61,098 bases of DNA from WQXF01 sp031552825 (GTDB lineage: Bacteria; Bacillota; Clostridia; Christensenellales; Aristaeellaceae). The notes under the pieces were generated by a model. The model saw nothing but the letters and a program-made list of their open reading frames with translations, was not told where the DNA came from and searched no databases. The translations under genes and the position numbers were made by a program. Shown here piece by piece: positions 41,395-50,940 of the stretch. The DNA lies in assembly GCA_031552825.1 (NCBI GenBank), contig JAVBMD010000020.1, positions 1 to 61,098 on the forward strand. Reading direction: 5' to 3'. The stretch's first letter is position 1; the number at the start of each line of letters is the position of its first letter.

Positions 41395-42894
41395 ATGGAA
41401 AATTCAAATGCTGCCGCGAAAACAAGTTTCGCGCCGAAGGCGAGACCAGCGCTGCCGGTTCGCATGCAGCGCATCGTGCTGTTCTGTGCGCTGACGCTGG
41501 GGATTTTGTTTGATCGGCTGCTGCCTGCGCTGCCGGACGAGGGCGCGGTCGGGTTCGGCTGGGGGCTGTTCTGGCTGGCGTACATTGTGGTGATCCTGTG
41601 CTTGACTTGGCGCACCGCCGCGAGGCGCGCGCAGGCATGGGTGGTGCTGGGCATAGCGGCGTTGCTGTGCGTCAGCGGCCTGATCCGCGATCGCGAGACC
41701 ATCCGCTTCTTCAACGTGCCGGCAATCCCGCTGCTGCTGATGCTGTACACGCAAATGGTTGCGCCCAAGGAACCGGTGCGGCAGGAGCATGTGCTGGCGC
41801 AGCGGATGGTGCAGGGCTTCGTCGTGTGGCCGTTTGCGCATCTCTTCAGCGGGACGCAGGCGCTCAGCGGCCTCGTGGTCGGAAAAAAGAGCCGCGCAAA
41901 GAGCGTCCTGATCGGGCTGGGCATCGCGGTGCCGCTCCTGCTGGTGGTAGGCATGCTGCTGCTCGAGGCCGATGCGGTGATTGGGTATTATTTAAAGCGC
42001 TTCTTTAGCGCGCTGCGCGTAGAAGAGCTGGTCGGGCACGGTTTCCTGATCGTCATTGTGGCGACCTTGTTCGGCTCCTTCCTTACCAGCGCCACGCTGG
42101 ACGACAACCGCGTGGAGCCGTCGCACCTTCGGCAGAGCTGGGAACCGGCGACGGCGGCGGTGGTGCTGGCGCTGCTGGTGGCGATGTATGCGCTGTTCTG
42201 CGGGGTGCAGTTTGTGTACCTCTTTGGCAGCCGGGGATTGCCTGCGGAGCTTACGTTTTCGGAATACGCGCGCAAGGGCTTCGGCGAGCTGCTGGCGGTG
42301 GCGGCCATCAACCTTTCGCTGTTCGGCCTCTGCCTGCGCTTTACGCGGCCGCATCGGATCGTGCGCGTGCTGCTGCTGGCGCTGCTGGTTTGCACCGGCG
42401 TGCTGCTGATCTCGGCGCTGCGCCGGTTGGGGCTGTACATTGAGGCGTATGGGCTGACGTGGCTGCGGGTGTTCCCGTTTACCTTCATGATCGCGCTGGG
42501 CGTGGTGCTGGCGCTGTGCGCCGTGCGGCTGTTTTCGCCCAAGCTGCCGCTGCTGCGCCTTGCGGCGCTGGTGCTGATGGTTTGGTACACCGGGCTGGCG
42601 CTGGTCAACGTGGAGGCCATCATCGTGCGGTGGAACGAGCAAATGCCCGCCTCCGAAGCGCGGCGCGGATACAATCCCTCGCGTGAAATGGATATGCAGT
42701 CGAGCGTACCCTACGGCTACGAACTCTCCTGCGATGCGGTGCCGGAGCTGATCCGCGCGTATCAGGCGCAGCCCAACCCCGCGGCGGAGCGGGAGATGCT
42801 GGAGCGAAAGCTGCGAGCGATCGAGCACGACGGTTGCTGGAATCTATCCGAGCTGAAGGCGCGGGATGCGCTGCGCGAAGCGCTGGGGAAATAG
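41395..42894 (+). CDS. DUF4173/DUF4153-type multi-pass membrane protein
   Basis: A 499-residue protein with about twelve transmembrane helices and a charged cytosolic C-terminal tail (about 430-499). Motifs such as CGVQFVYLFG and EYARKGFGELLAVA are typical of DUF4173 proteins, which often accompany sensors in Firmicutes; no function is established. GGAGGG precedes ATG 41395. It appears monocistronic. Confidence 0.82.
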   Translation: MENSNAAAKTSFAPKARPALPVRMQRIVLFCALTLGILFDRLLPALPDEGAVGFGWGLFWLAYIVVILCLTWRTAARRAQAWVVLGIAALLCVSGLIRDRETIRFFNVPAIPLLLMLYTQMVAPKEPVRQEHVLAQRMVQGFVVWPFAHLFSGTQALSGLVVGKKSRAKSVLIGLGIAVPLLLVVGMLLLEADAVIGYYLKRFFSALRVEELVGHGFLIVIVATLFGSFLTSATLDDNRVEPSHLRQSWEPATAAVVLALLVAMYALFCGVQFVYLFGSRGLPAELTFSEYARKGFGELLAVAAINLSLFGLCLRFTRPHRIVRVLLLALLVCTGVLLISALRRLGLYIEAYGLTWLRVFPFTFMIALGVVLALCAVRLFSPKLPLLRLAALVLMVWYTGLALVNVEAIIVRWNEQMPASEARRGYNPSREMDMQSSVPYGYELSCDAVPELIRAYQAQPNPAAEREMLERKLRAIEHDGCWNLSELKARDALREALGK

Positions 42895-42927
42895 CCGAAA
42901 ACAGCCTAAAATAGCCGCATGCTGATC

Positions 42928-42956
42928 TTGACAAATCCAACTTTCCCGCATATGAT
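42928..42956 (+). promoter_or_regulatory. Promoter of the glyS T-box leader
   Basis: A consensus TTGACA (42928-42933) and TATGAT (42951-42956) are spaced by 17 bases. Confidence 0.85.
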
Positions 42957-42962
42957 AGAACG

Positions 42963-43109
42963 CAACAATTGCATGCGATGCACCGCGAGGAAATGGGTGG
43001 CGCCACGGAGCGGAGCTTATTGTGAGTGGGCGGGGCATTCCCGCCAATAAGGGTGGAACCGCGGAAGGATAGCTTTCGTCCCTTGCCGGGCGAAGTGCTA
43101 TCCTTTTTT
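42963..43109 (+). promoter_or_regulatory. Glycine T-box riboswitch with compact Stem I
   Basis: The leader contains the T-box sequence AAGGGTGGAACCGCGG (43049-43064), preceded by Stem III (GGCGGG/CCCGCC, 43029-43045). It is followed by terminator GGATAGC...GCTATCC plus six T (43067-43109), and then glycyl-tRNA synthetase. Uncharged tRNA-Gly should stabilise the antiterminator. Only about 85 bases separate the predicted start of transcription from the T-box bulge. Stem I (ACAAT/ATTGT at 42965 and 43019, enclosing CCGC/GCGG) is therefore much shorter than usual. A GGC lies near its apex (42999-43001) as a possible specifier. Confidence 0.9.
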
Positions 43110-43150
43110 CGTACCGATTTCCGCAGGGCTAAAAACAAGGTGGAGGGATC

Positions 43151-44545
43151 ATGATGGCAGTGGAAAAGACCATGGAAAAAATCGTCGCGTTGTGCAAAAA
43201 CCGGGGCTATATCTTCGCGGGATCGGAAATTTATGGCGGATTGGCCAATACTTGGGACTACGGCCCGCTGGGCGTGGAGTTCAAGAACAACGTCAAGAAG
43301 GCCTGGTGGCGCAAGTTCGTGCAGGAGAACAAGTACAACGTTGGCTTGGACTGCGCGATTTTGATGAACCGCGAGGTGTGGGTGGCCTCCGGACATGTCG
43401 GCAACTTCAACGATCCGCTGATGGACTGCCGCGCGTGCAAGGCGCGCTTCCGTGCCGATAAGCTGATCGAAGATTTCGCCGCCGCCAAGGGCGAGGAGAT
43501 CGTCGCCGACGGCTGGAGCAACGAGCAGATGGAGACCTACATCGCCGAGCAGCAGATCGCCTGCCCCACCTGCGGCAAGCGCGACTTTACGTCCATCCGC
43601 AAGTTCAACATGATGTTCAAGACCCATCAGGGCGTGACCGAAGACAGCACCAACGAAATCTATCTGCGCCCCGAGACGGCGCAGGGCATCTTCGTCAACT
43701 ACAAGAACACGCTGCGCTCCACGCGCCGCAAGCTGCCCATGGGCATCTGCCAGATCGGCAAATCCTTCCGCAACGAGATCACGCCCGGCAACTTCACCTT
43801 CCGGACCCGCGAGTTTGAGCAGGCCGAGCTGGAGTTCTTCTGCAAGCCCGGCGAGGATCTGCAGTGGTTCGATTACTGGCGCGGCTTTTGCCGGGATTGG
43901 CTGCTTTCGCTGGGCATGAAGGAGGAGCACCTGCGCCTGCGCGATCACAGCGCCGAGGAGCTTGCCTTCTATTCCAAAGCCACCACCGACTTTGAATTCC
44001 TGTTCCCCTTCGGCTGGGGCGAGTTGTGGGGCATCGCCGACCGCACTGATTACGACCTGACGCAGCACCAGACCCACGCCAAGGAAAACATGGAGTACAT
44101 CGACCCGGTGACCAACGAGCGCTACGTGCCCTACGTCATCGAGCCGTCGGTGGGCGTGGATCGCTCGGCGTTGGCCTTCCTATGCGACGCGTATGACGAG
44201 GAAGAGGTAGCCGAGGGCGATACCCGCGTGGTGCTGCGCCTGCATCCGGCGCTGGCGCCGTACAAGGCTTCGGTGCTGCCGCTGCAAAAGAACAAGCTGG
44301 GCGAGCTGGCCACCTCGGTGTACGAAAAGCTGGCCAAGCAGTTTTCGGTGGAGTACGACGACACCGGCTCCATCGGCAAGCGCTACCGCCGCGCCGACGA
44401 GATCGGCACGCCGGTGTGCGTCACGGTGGACTTTGACACCGTGGAGGACGGCACCGTGACGGTGCGCGACCGCGACACGATGCAGCAGGAGCGGATCCAT
44501 ATCGACGCGCTGGCGGCGTATATCGCGGCCAAGGTGGAGTTCTAA
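43151..44545 (+). CDS. glyS: Glycyl-tRNA synthetase, dimeric type
   Basis: A 464-residue class II synthetase of the alpha2 (GlyQS/GRS1) type that charges tRNA-Gly. Motifs: NRGYIFAGSEIYGG and WDYGPLG at the N-terminus, a zinc-type CRACKARF...CPTCGK pair in the insertion, motif 2 SFRNEITPGNFTFRTREFEQAE, motif 3 GVDRSALAF, and a C-terminal anticodon-binding domain (about 355-464). GGAGG lies before tandem ATGs at 43151 and 43154; either may be used. It is controlled by the T-box upstream. Confidence 0.96.
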   Translation: MMAVEKTMEKIVALCKNRGYIFAGSEIYGGLANTWDYGPLGVEFKNNVKKAWWRKFVQENKYNVGLDCAILMNREVWVASGHVGNFNDPLMDCRACKARFRADKLIEDFAAAKGEEIVADGWSNEQMETYIAEQQIACPTCGKRDFTSIRKFNMMFKTHQGVTEDSTNEIYLRPETAQGIFVNYKNTLRSTRRKLPMGICQIGKSFRNEITPGNFTFRTREFEQAELEFFCKPGEDLQWFDYWRGFCRDWLLSLGMKEEHLRLRDHSAEELAFYSKATTDFEFLFPFGWGELWGIADRTDYDLTQHQTHAKENMEYIDPVTNERYVPYVIEPSVGVDRSALAFLCDAYDEEEVAEGDTRVVLRLHPALAPYKASVLPLQKNKLGELATSVYEKLAKQFSVEYDDTGSIGKRYRRADEIGTPVCVTVDFDTVEDGTVTVRDRDTMQQERIHIDALAAYIAAKVEF

Positions 44546-44589
44546 GCAAAGACTGTTTGGTGCGCGGCGAAGGTTTCCAAAGGGCGATC

Positions 44590-44716
44590 GCAAAGCCCTT
44601 TGGTCGCCTCGCAAGGCGAAAGTCTTGCTCTATCAATGGGTGTTTCGCCTTCTGGGGCGACCTGCGGTCTTTCTGGTCGCCCTTAGGAATTCATCGGGGT
44701 GTACATCCGATGGTTT
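44590..44716. repeat. Cluster of intergenic hairpins between glyS and rimO
   Basis: Four inverted repeats follow one another: CCAAAGGGC/GCCCTTTGG (44577-44604), AAGGCGAAA/TTTCGCCTT (about 44613-44652), GGGCGACC/GGTCGCCC (about 44656-44684) and CATCGG/CCGATG (about 44694-44713). No ORF with a ribosome binding site is present. The first may help end glyS transcription, though no T-run follows. The CCAAAG core recalls the hairpins at 188-215. Confidence 0.5.
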
Positions 44717-44735
44717 CACAGGCTAGAATTGCCCC

Positions 44736-44764
44736 TTGTTTTTTCCACAGAATGATGCTACAAT
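44736..44764 (+). promoter_or_regulatory. Promoter of rimO-pgsA-cinA
   Basis: TTGTTT (44736-44741) and TACAAT (44759-44764) with a 17-base spacer. Confidence 0.65.
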
Positions 44765-44802
44765 GACAGAAACATACGTTCTCTTTTAAGGTGCGCAAAA
44801 AA

Positions 44803-46133
<1,331 letters not shown>

Positions 46134-46137
<4 letters not shown>

Positions 46138-46673
46138 ATCTGCCCAACAAGCTGACGCTGCTGCGCATCGCGCTGGTTCCGATATACCTGATCCTGTTGG
46201 CGATCCGCGCGCCATTTACGCTGTGGCTGGCGCTGATCGTGTTTATCGCCGCCGCGCTGACCGATCTGTTCGATGGCCGCATCGCGCGCTCGCGCGGGCT
46301 GGTCACCAACTTCGGCAAGTTTATGGACCCGATTGCCGATAAGCTGTTGGTCATCCCGGCGCTGATTTTGATGGTGCAGCAGGGGCTTGTATCGGCGTGG
46401 ATCTGCATCCTGTTTGTGGCGCGCGAGTTTATCATTTCCGGCGTGCGCATGGTGGCGGCGGAAAAGGGCGTGGTCATCGCCGCGGGCATCTGGGGCAAGC
46501 TCAAGACGGTGCTGCAGATCATCGCCGTGGCGCTGCTGACGGTGAACTTGAACAGCCTGCGCGTGCTGACGGCGCTGTGCCTGTACGGCGCGACGGCGCT
46601 GACGGTGCTCTCCTGCGCCGTGTACCTGTGGGAGGCGCGCGATTTGCTGCGCGACTTTGGAGGCAGCCGATGA
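46134..46673 (+). CDS. pgsA: CDP-diacylglycerol-glycerol-3-phosphate 3-phosphatidyltransferase
   Basis: A 179-residue membrane enzyme making phosphatidylglycerol phosphate. The CDP-alcohol phosphotransferase signature D-x2-DG-x2-AR-x8-G-x3-D-x3-D is complete in DLFDGRIARSRG...GKFMDPIAD (residues about 43-68). Start and stop overlap rimO and cinA by four bases, so the three genes are translationally coupled. The rimO-pgsA-cinA-recA order is common in Firmicutes. Confidence 0.95.
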
Positions 46674-47914
46674 TCGCGGAAATTCTTTGCATCGGCACAG
46701 AACTGATCTTGGGGCAGATCGCCAACACCGATGCGCAGTATCTGGCGCGCGAGCTGGCGGCGCTGGGCATCGCGGTCTATCACCACACCACCGTCGGCGA
46801 CAACCGCGCCCGCGTGGAACAGGCGCTGGCGCAGGCGCTTTCGCGCGCCGACATGGTGATTACCACCGGCGGCCTCGGCCCCACCGAGGACGATTTAAGC
46901 AAGGAAGTGGTGGCGGCGCACTTCGGCCTGCCGATGGAGACCGATCCGGCCTCGCTGACGGCTATCGAGCGCTTCTTCGCCTCGCTGGGGCGCGAGATGG
47001 CGCCCAATAACCGCAAGCAGGCCAGCTTCGCGCGCGGAGCCATCATCCTGCCCAACGCGCGCGGCACCGCGCCGGGCTGCATCGTGGAGCAGGGCGGCAA
47101 GTGCGTGGCGCAGCTGCCCGGCCCGCCGCACGAGCTGCAGGCGATGTTTCAAGCGTCGGTTGCGCCCTACCTGCGCGGCAAGCTGGCGGGCAGCATCACC
47201 TCGCGCTATGTGCGCATCTTCGGCATGGGGGAATCCGACGTGGAGACCCGCGTGCGCGACTTTATCGATGGGCAGGACAGGGTGACCATCGCGCCCTATT
47301 GCAGCCTCGGCGAGGTGCAGCTGCGGCTGACCGCCATGGCCGATACCCCCTCGGCGGCGAGGGAAGCCATCGCGCCGGTGGAGGCCGCGCTGTTGGAGCG
47401 GCTGGGCGCGGTGGCCTACGCCGTCAGCGACAGCGCCGAGGACAGCCTCGCGCGTTATGCGGTGCAGGCGCTGCTCGACGCGGGCAAGACCGTGGCGGTG
47501 GCCGAATCCTGCACCGGCGGGCTGGTGACCGCTTCGCTGGTGGAAATCCCCGGCGTTTCGGCGGCGCTGATGGAGGGGCAGATCACCTACAGCAACGCCG
47601 CCAAGGTGCGCAGTCTGGGCGTGCGCGAGGAGACGCTGGCGGCGCACGGCGCGGTCAGCGAGCAGACGGCGAGAGAGATGGCCGAGGGTCTTCGCGCCCG
47701 CGCCGGGGTGGACATCGCGGTGGCGACCACCGGCATCGCCGGGCCGGACGGCGGCACGCCGGAGAAGCCGGTGGGGCTGGTGTACGTGGCGCTGGCCGAC
47801 GCGCGGGGTACGCGGGTCAAGGAACTGCGCCTGCGCGGCGAGCGCGGGCGCATCCGCAAACTGGCGACGCTGCACGCGCTCGACGCCGTGCGGCTGGCCG
47901 CGAAAGAACAATAA
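46670..47914 (+). CDS. cinA: CinA family competence/damage-inducible protein
   Basis: A 414-residue two-domain protein. The N-terminal MoCF-like/ADP-ribose pyrophosphatase domain (IGTELILGQIANTDAQ, TTGGLGPTEDDLSKE; about 1-170) is joined to a C-terminal NMN-deamidase CinA domain (about 250-414; AESCTGGLVTASL, TTGIAGPDGGT). It recycles NMN in the pyridine nucleotide cycle. ATG 46670 overlaps the pgsA stop, with GGAGG upstream. recA follows 36 bases later. Confidence 0.94.
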   Translation: MIAEILCIGTELILGQIANTDAQYLARELAALGIAVYHHTTVGDNRARVEQALAQALSRADMVITTGGLGPTEDDLSKEVVAAHFGLPMETDPASLTAIERFFASLGREMAPNNRKQASFARGAIILPNARGTAPGCIVEQGGKCVAQLPGPPHELQAMFQASVAPYLRGKLAGSITSRYVRIFGMGESDVETRVRDFIDGQDRVTIAPYCSLGEVQLRLTAMADTPSAAREAIAPVEAALLERLGAVAYAVSDSAEDSLARYAVQALLDAGKTVAVAESCTGGLVTASLVEIPGVSAALMEGQITYSNAAKVRSLGVREETLAAHGAVSEQTAREMAEGLRARAGVDIAVATTGIAGPDGGTPEKPVGLVYVALADARGTRVKELRLRGERGRIRKLATLHALDAVRLAAKEQ

Positions 47915-47950
47915 ATCCACGCCGGGCATGCCCGGAGAAAGAGGACACAT

Positions 47951-49036
47951 ATGGCAGCGGAAAAGACGAAAAAGGCCGCCGACGGCGAGTTGGACAAGGT
48001 GGGCGAGGAGCGCAAAAAGGCGCTGGACGCCGCGCTGGCCAGCATCGAGAAACAGTTTGGCAAGGGCGCGTTGATGAAGCTGGGCGAGAAGGGCGCGCAG
48101 AACGACATTCAGGTGATCTCTACCGGCTGTCTGGATTTGGACATCGCGCTGGGCGTCGGCGGCATTCCGCGCGGCCGCGTCATCGAGGTGTTCGGGCCGG
48201 AAAGCTCGGGCAAGACCACCGTGGCGCTGCACGTGATCGCCGAGGCGCAAAAGGCTGGCGGCACCGCCGCCTTCATCGACGCCGAGCACGCGCTTGATCC
48301 TGCCTACGCGCAGAAGCTGGGCGTCAACATCGACGAGCTGTACGTCTCTCAGCCCGATACCGGCGAGCAGGCGCTGGAGATCTGCGAGGCGCTGGTGCGT
48401 TCCGGCGCCATCGACATCGTGGTGGTCGACTCGGTGGCGGCGCTGGTGCCCAAGGCCGAAATCGACGGCGAGATGGGCGATTCCTTCGTCGGCCTGCAGG
48501 CGCGCCTGATGTCGCAGGCGCTGCGCAAGCTGACCGGCGTCATCAACAAGACCAACGCCACCTGCATCTTCATCAACCAGCTGCGCGAGAAGGTGGGCGT
48601 GATGTACGGCAGCCCGGAGACCACGCCCGGCGGCCGCGCGCTCAAGTTCTACGCCACGGTGCGCTTGGACATCCGCCGCGGCGAGCAGCTCAAGAACGGC
48701 GCCGAGGTGCTGGGCAACCGCACCAAGGCCAAGGTGGTCAAGAACAAGGTGGCGCCGCCCTTCCGCGTGGCCGAGTTTGATATCCTCTACGGGCAAGGCA
48801 TCTCGCGCGAGGGCAGCCTGCTGGATTTGGCGGTGGCGCGCGACATCATTCACAAGAGCGGCGCGTGGTTCAGCTACAACGACCAGCGCATCGGCCAAGG
48901 CCGCGAAAACGCGCGCACTTATTTGCGCGACAACCCCGAGATCGCGCAGGCCATTGAAACCATTATCCGCAACGAGCTGCGCGCCGGAAAGATCGAGGCT
49001 AAGCTGGAGGTCGCAGCCGAGGGCGGCGAGGAATAA
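47951..49036 (+). CDS. recA: Recombinase A
   Basis: A 361-residue strand-exchange ATPase and SOS co-protease: Walker A GPESSGKTT (near 75), Walker B VVVDSVAAL, the MAW signature region ALRKLTGVINKTN and the acidic C-terminus AAEGGEE. The N-terminus is about ten residues longer than in E. coli. AAAGAGG precedes ATG 47951. No SOS box of the TTC/GAAC type was recognised just upstream; it may be read from the rimO promoter. Confidence 0.97.
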   Translation: MAAEKTKKAADGELDKVGEERKKALDAALASIEKQFGKGALMKLGEKGAQNDIQVISTGCLDLDIALGVGGIPRGRVIEVFGPESSGKTTVALHVIAEAQKAGGTAAFIDAEHALDPAYAQKLGVNIDELYVSQPDTGEQALEICEALVRSGAIDIVVVDSVAALVPKAEIDGEMGDSFVGLQARLMSQALRKLTGVINKTNATCIFINQLREKVGVMYGSPETTPGGRALKFYATVRLDIRRGEQLKNGAEVLGNRTKAKVVKNKVAPPFRVAEFDILYGQGISREGSLLDLAVARDIIHKSGAWFSYNDQRIGQGRENARTYLRDNPEIAQAIETIIRNELRAGKIEAKLEVAAEGGEE

Positions 49037-49055
49037 TCCCGACGGGAGAATCAAT

Positions 49056-49109
49056 AGCGCGTTCGAACGGAGTCCGCGTACACGCGGATTTCGTTCGGAT
49101 GCGCTTTTT
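49056..49109 (+). terminator. Intrinsic terminator of recA
   Basis: A long nested stem: AGCGC/GCGCT, TTCGAACG/CGTTCGGA and TCCGCG/CGCGGA around TACA, followed by TTTTT. Confidence 0.85.
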
Positions 49110-49164
49110 GTTGCATTTTTACAATTTTGTTATTCGCCAATTTTTTAATACGCGAAGCTTTGTC

Positions 49165-49193
49165 TTGACACGCGCCCATAGGATCGTTATACT
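49165..49193 (+). promoter_or_regulatory. Promoter of the RNase Y gene
   Basis: A consensus TTGACA (49165-49170) and TATACT (49188-49193) with a 17-base spacer. The 5' untranslated region is about 120 bases and ends in a hairpin (CCGGGCAA...TTGTCCGG, about 49267-49288) near the ribosome binding site. Confidence 0.85.
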
Positions 49194-49317
49194 ACATCTG
49201 ATACATAAGTATTTCAACGTGTGGTGGTATGCCGCGCGAAGAGACGGAATCCCTTGGGGTTACCTGCCGGGCAAGGTGTTTGTCCGGTTGAATATAGAAA
49301 AGGAGAGGACTTGCATC

Positions 49318-50859
49318 TTGGACATTTTATGGATCGTGCTCGCGGCGGTGTTGGCCTGTGTGATCGGCACTGCTATCGGATACGTTTATCGCAAGAGTAG
49401 CCACGAAAAGAAGATTGGGCGCACCGAGGAGTACGCGAGGAACCTGCTGGAGGATTCGCAGCGGCGCGCCGAGGAAAAGAAAAAGGAAACCCTGCTCGAG
49501 GCCAAGGAAGAGGTACTCCGGCTGAAGACCGAGCTGGATCGCGAGATCCGCGATCGCCGTGCCGAAGTGCAGCGCACCGAGCGCCGCCTGCTCCAGCGCG
49601 AAGAGACGATGGACAAGAAAATGGACAATCTCGAGGCGCGCGAGGAAAATCTAAATAAGAAGCATGAAGAGCTGCAAAAGCTGAACGAAGAGGCGCAGGT
49701 GCTGCATGACCGCCAGCAGAGCGAGCTGGAGCATATCGGCCAGATGACGCAGGACGAAGCGCGGCAGGTGCTCATGAGCCGCGTGCAGAAGGACGCGTAT
49801 CACGACGCCGCCGTCATGGTGCGCGATATCGAAGCCCGCGCTAAGGAGGACGCCGACAAAAAGGCGCGCAACATCATCGCGCTGGCGATCCAGAAGTGCG
49901 CCTCGGATCACGTGGCTGAGACCACGGTTTCGGTGGTCAACCTGCCCAATGAGGACATGAAGGGCCGCATCATCGGCCGCGAAGGCCGCAACATCCGCAC
50001 GCTGGAGACCGCGACCGGCGTCGATCTGATTATCGACGATACGCCGGAGGCCGTTATCGTATCGGCCTTTGACCCGGTGCGCCGCGAGATTGCCCGCGTC
50101 GCGCTGGAAAAGCTGATTCAGGATGGGCGCATCCACCCGGCTCGCATCGAGGAGATGGTGGACAAGGCGCGCAAGGAAGTCGATAACCAGATCCGCGAAG
50201 CCGGTGAGCAGGCGGTTTTCGAAACCAACATGCACGGCATCCACCACGAACTGGTCAAGCTGCTCGGCCGCATGCGCTACCGCACCAGCTACGGCCAGAA
50301 CGTGCTCAAGCATTCCATCGAGGTATCGCATTTGGCAGGCCTGATGGCCGCCGAGCTGGGCGCGGACATTACGCTTGCCAAGCGCGCCGGACTGCTGCAC
50401 GACATCGGCAAAGCTGTGGATCACGAGGCCGAGGGCACCCACGTATCGCTGGGCGGCGAGCTGGCGCGCAAGTACCGCGAATCGCCGGATGTGGTACACT
50501 GCATCCTCGCCCACCACAACGACGTGGAGCCGCAGACCATCGAGGCTGTGCTGGTGCAGGCTGCCGACGCGATTTCCGCCGCCCGCCCCGGCGCGCGGCG
50601 CGAGTCGCTGGAGAACTACATCAAGCGCCTCGAGAAGCTCGAGGAGATCGCCAATTCCTTCTCCGGCGTGGAAAAGTCCTTCGCCATCCAGTCGGGCCGC
50701 GAGGTGCGCATCGTGGTCAAGCCCGAGGATGTCAACGACGCCGGTACGCTGATCCTCGCCAAGGAGATCGTCAAGCGCATCGAGAAGGAAATGGAGTATC
50801 CGGGGCAGATCAAGGTCAACGTCATCCGCGAAACCCGGGCAACCGAGTTCGCGAAGTAA
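49318..50859 (+). CDS. rny: Ribonuclease Y
   Basis: A 513-residue membrane-anchored endoribonuclease that starts mRNA decay. In order: N-terminal transmembrane helix (about 2-22), a long charged coiled coil (about 25-190), KH domain with GRIIGREGRNIRTLE (about 210-270), and HD domain with LLHDIGKAVDHE (near 360). Length equals B. subtilis RNase Y (520). The start is TTG 49318, giving LDILWIVL, with AAAGGAG twelve bases upstream. It has its own promoter and a terminator downstream. Confidence 0.95.
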   Translation: MDILWIVLAAVLACVIGTAIGYVYRKSSHEKKIGRTEEYARNLLEDSQRRAEEKKKETLLEAKEEVLRLKTELDREIRDRRAEVQRTERRLLQREETMDKKMDNLEAREENLNKKHEELQKLNEEAQVLHDRQQSELEHIGQMTQDEARQVLMSRVQKDAYHDAAVMVRDIEARAKEDADKKARNIIALAIQKCASDHVAETTVSVVNLPNEDMKGRIIGREGRNIRTLETATGVDLIIDDTPEAVIVSAFDPVRREIARVALEKLIQDGRIHPARIEEMVDKARKEVDNQIREAGEQAVFETNMHGIHHELVKLLGRMRYRTSYGQNVLKHSIEVSHLAGLMAAELGADITLAKRAGLLHDIGKAVDHEAEGTHVSLGGELARKYRESPDVVHCILAHHNDVEPQTIEAVLVQAADAISAARPGARRESLENYIKRLEKLEEIANSFSGVEKSFAIQSGREVRIVVKPEDVNDAGTLILAKEIVKRIEKEMEYPGQIKVNVIRETRATEFAK

Positions 50860-50872
50860 AATTGGTTTTAAG

Positions 50873-50901
50873 GCACAGGCGGCACGCGCCTGTGCTTTTT
50901 T
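50873..50901 (+). terminator. Intrinsic terminator of rny
   Basis: The perfect stem GCACAGGCG/CGCCTGTGC with a 5-base loop, then six T residues. Confidence 0.9.
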
Positions 50902-50940
50902 GTCGCCTTAGCGCATATCCTGCCGGTACGAGGTGAGGGC

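Noticed and set aside
46895..49054. 719-codon antisense open frame opposite cinA and recA
   Set aside because: A shadow caused by GC-rich third positions; no start signal and no recognisable domain.
49230..49292. 20-codon small ORF in the RNase Y leader
   Set aside because: Weak ribosome binding site, no amino-acid bias and no terminator; probably chance.
50900..50940. Sigma-E -10 (CATATCCT) before spoIID
   Set aside because: No matching -35 element at proper spacing and too close to the start codon.
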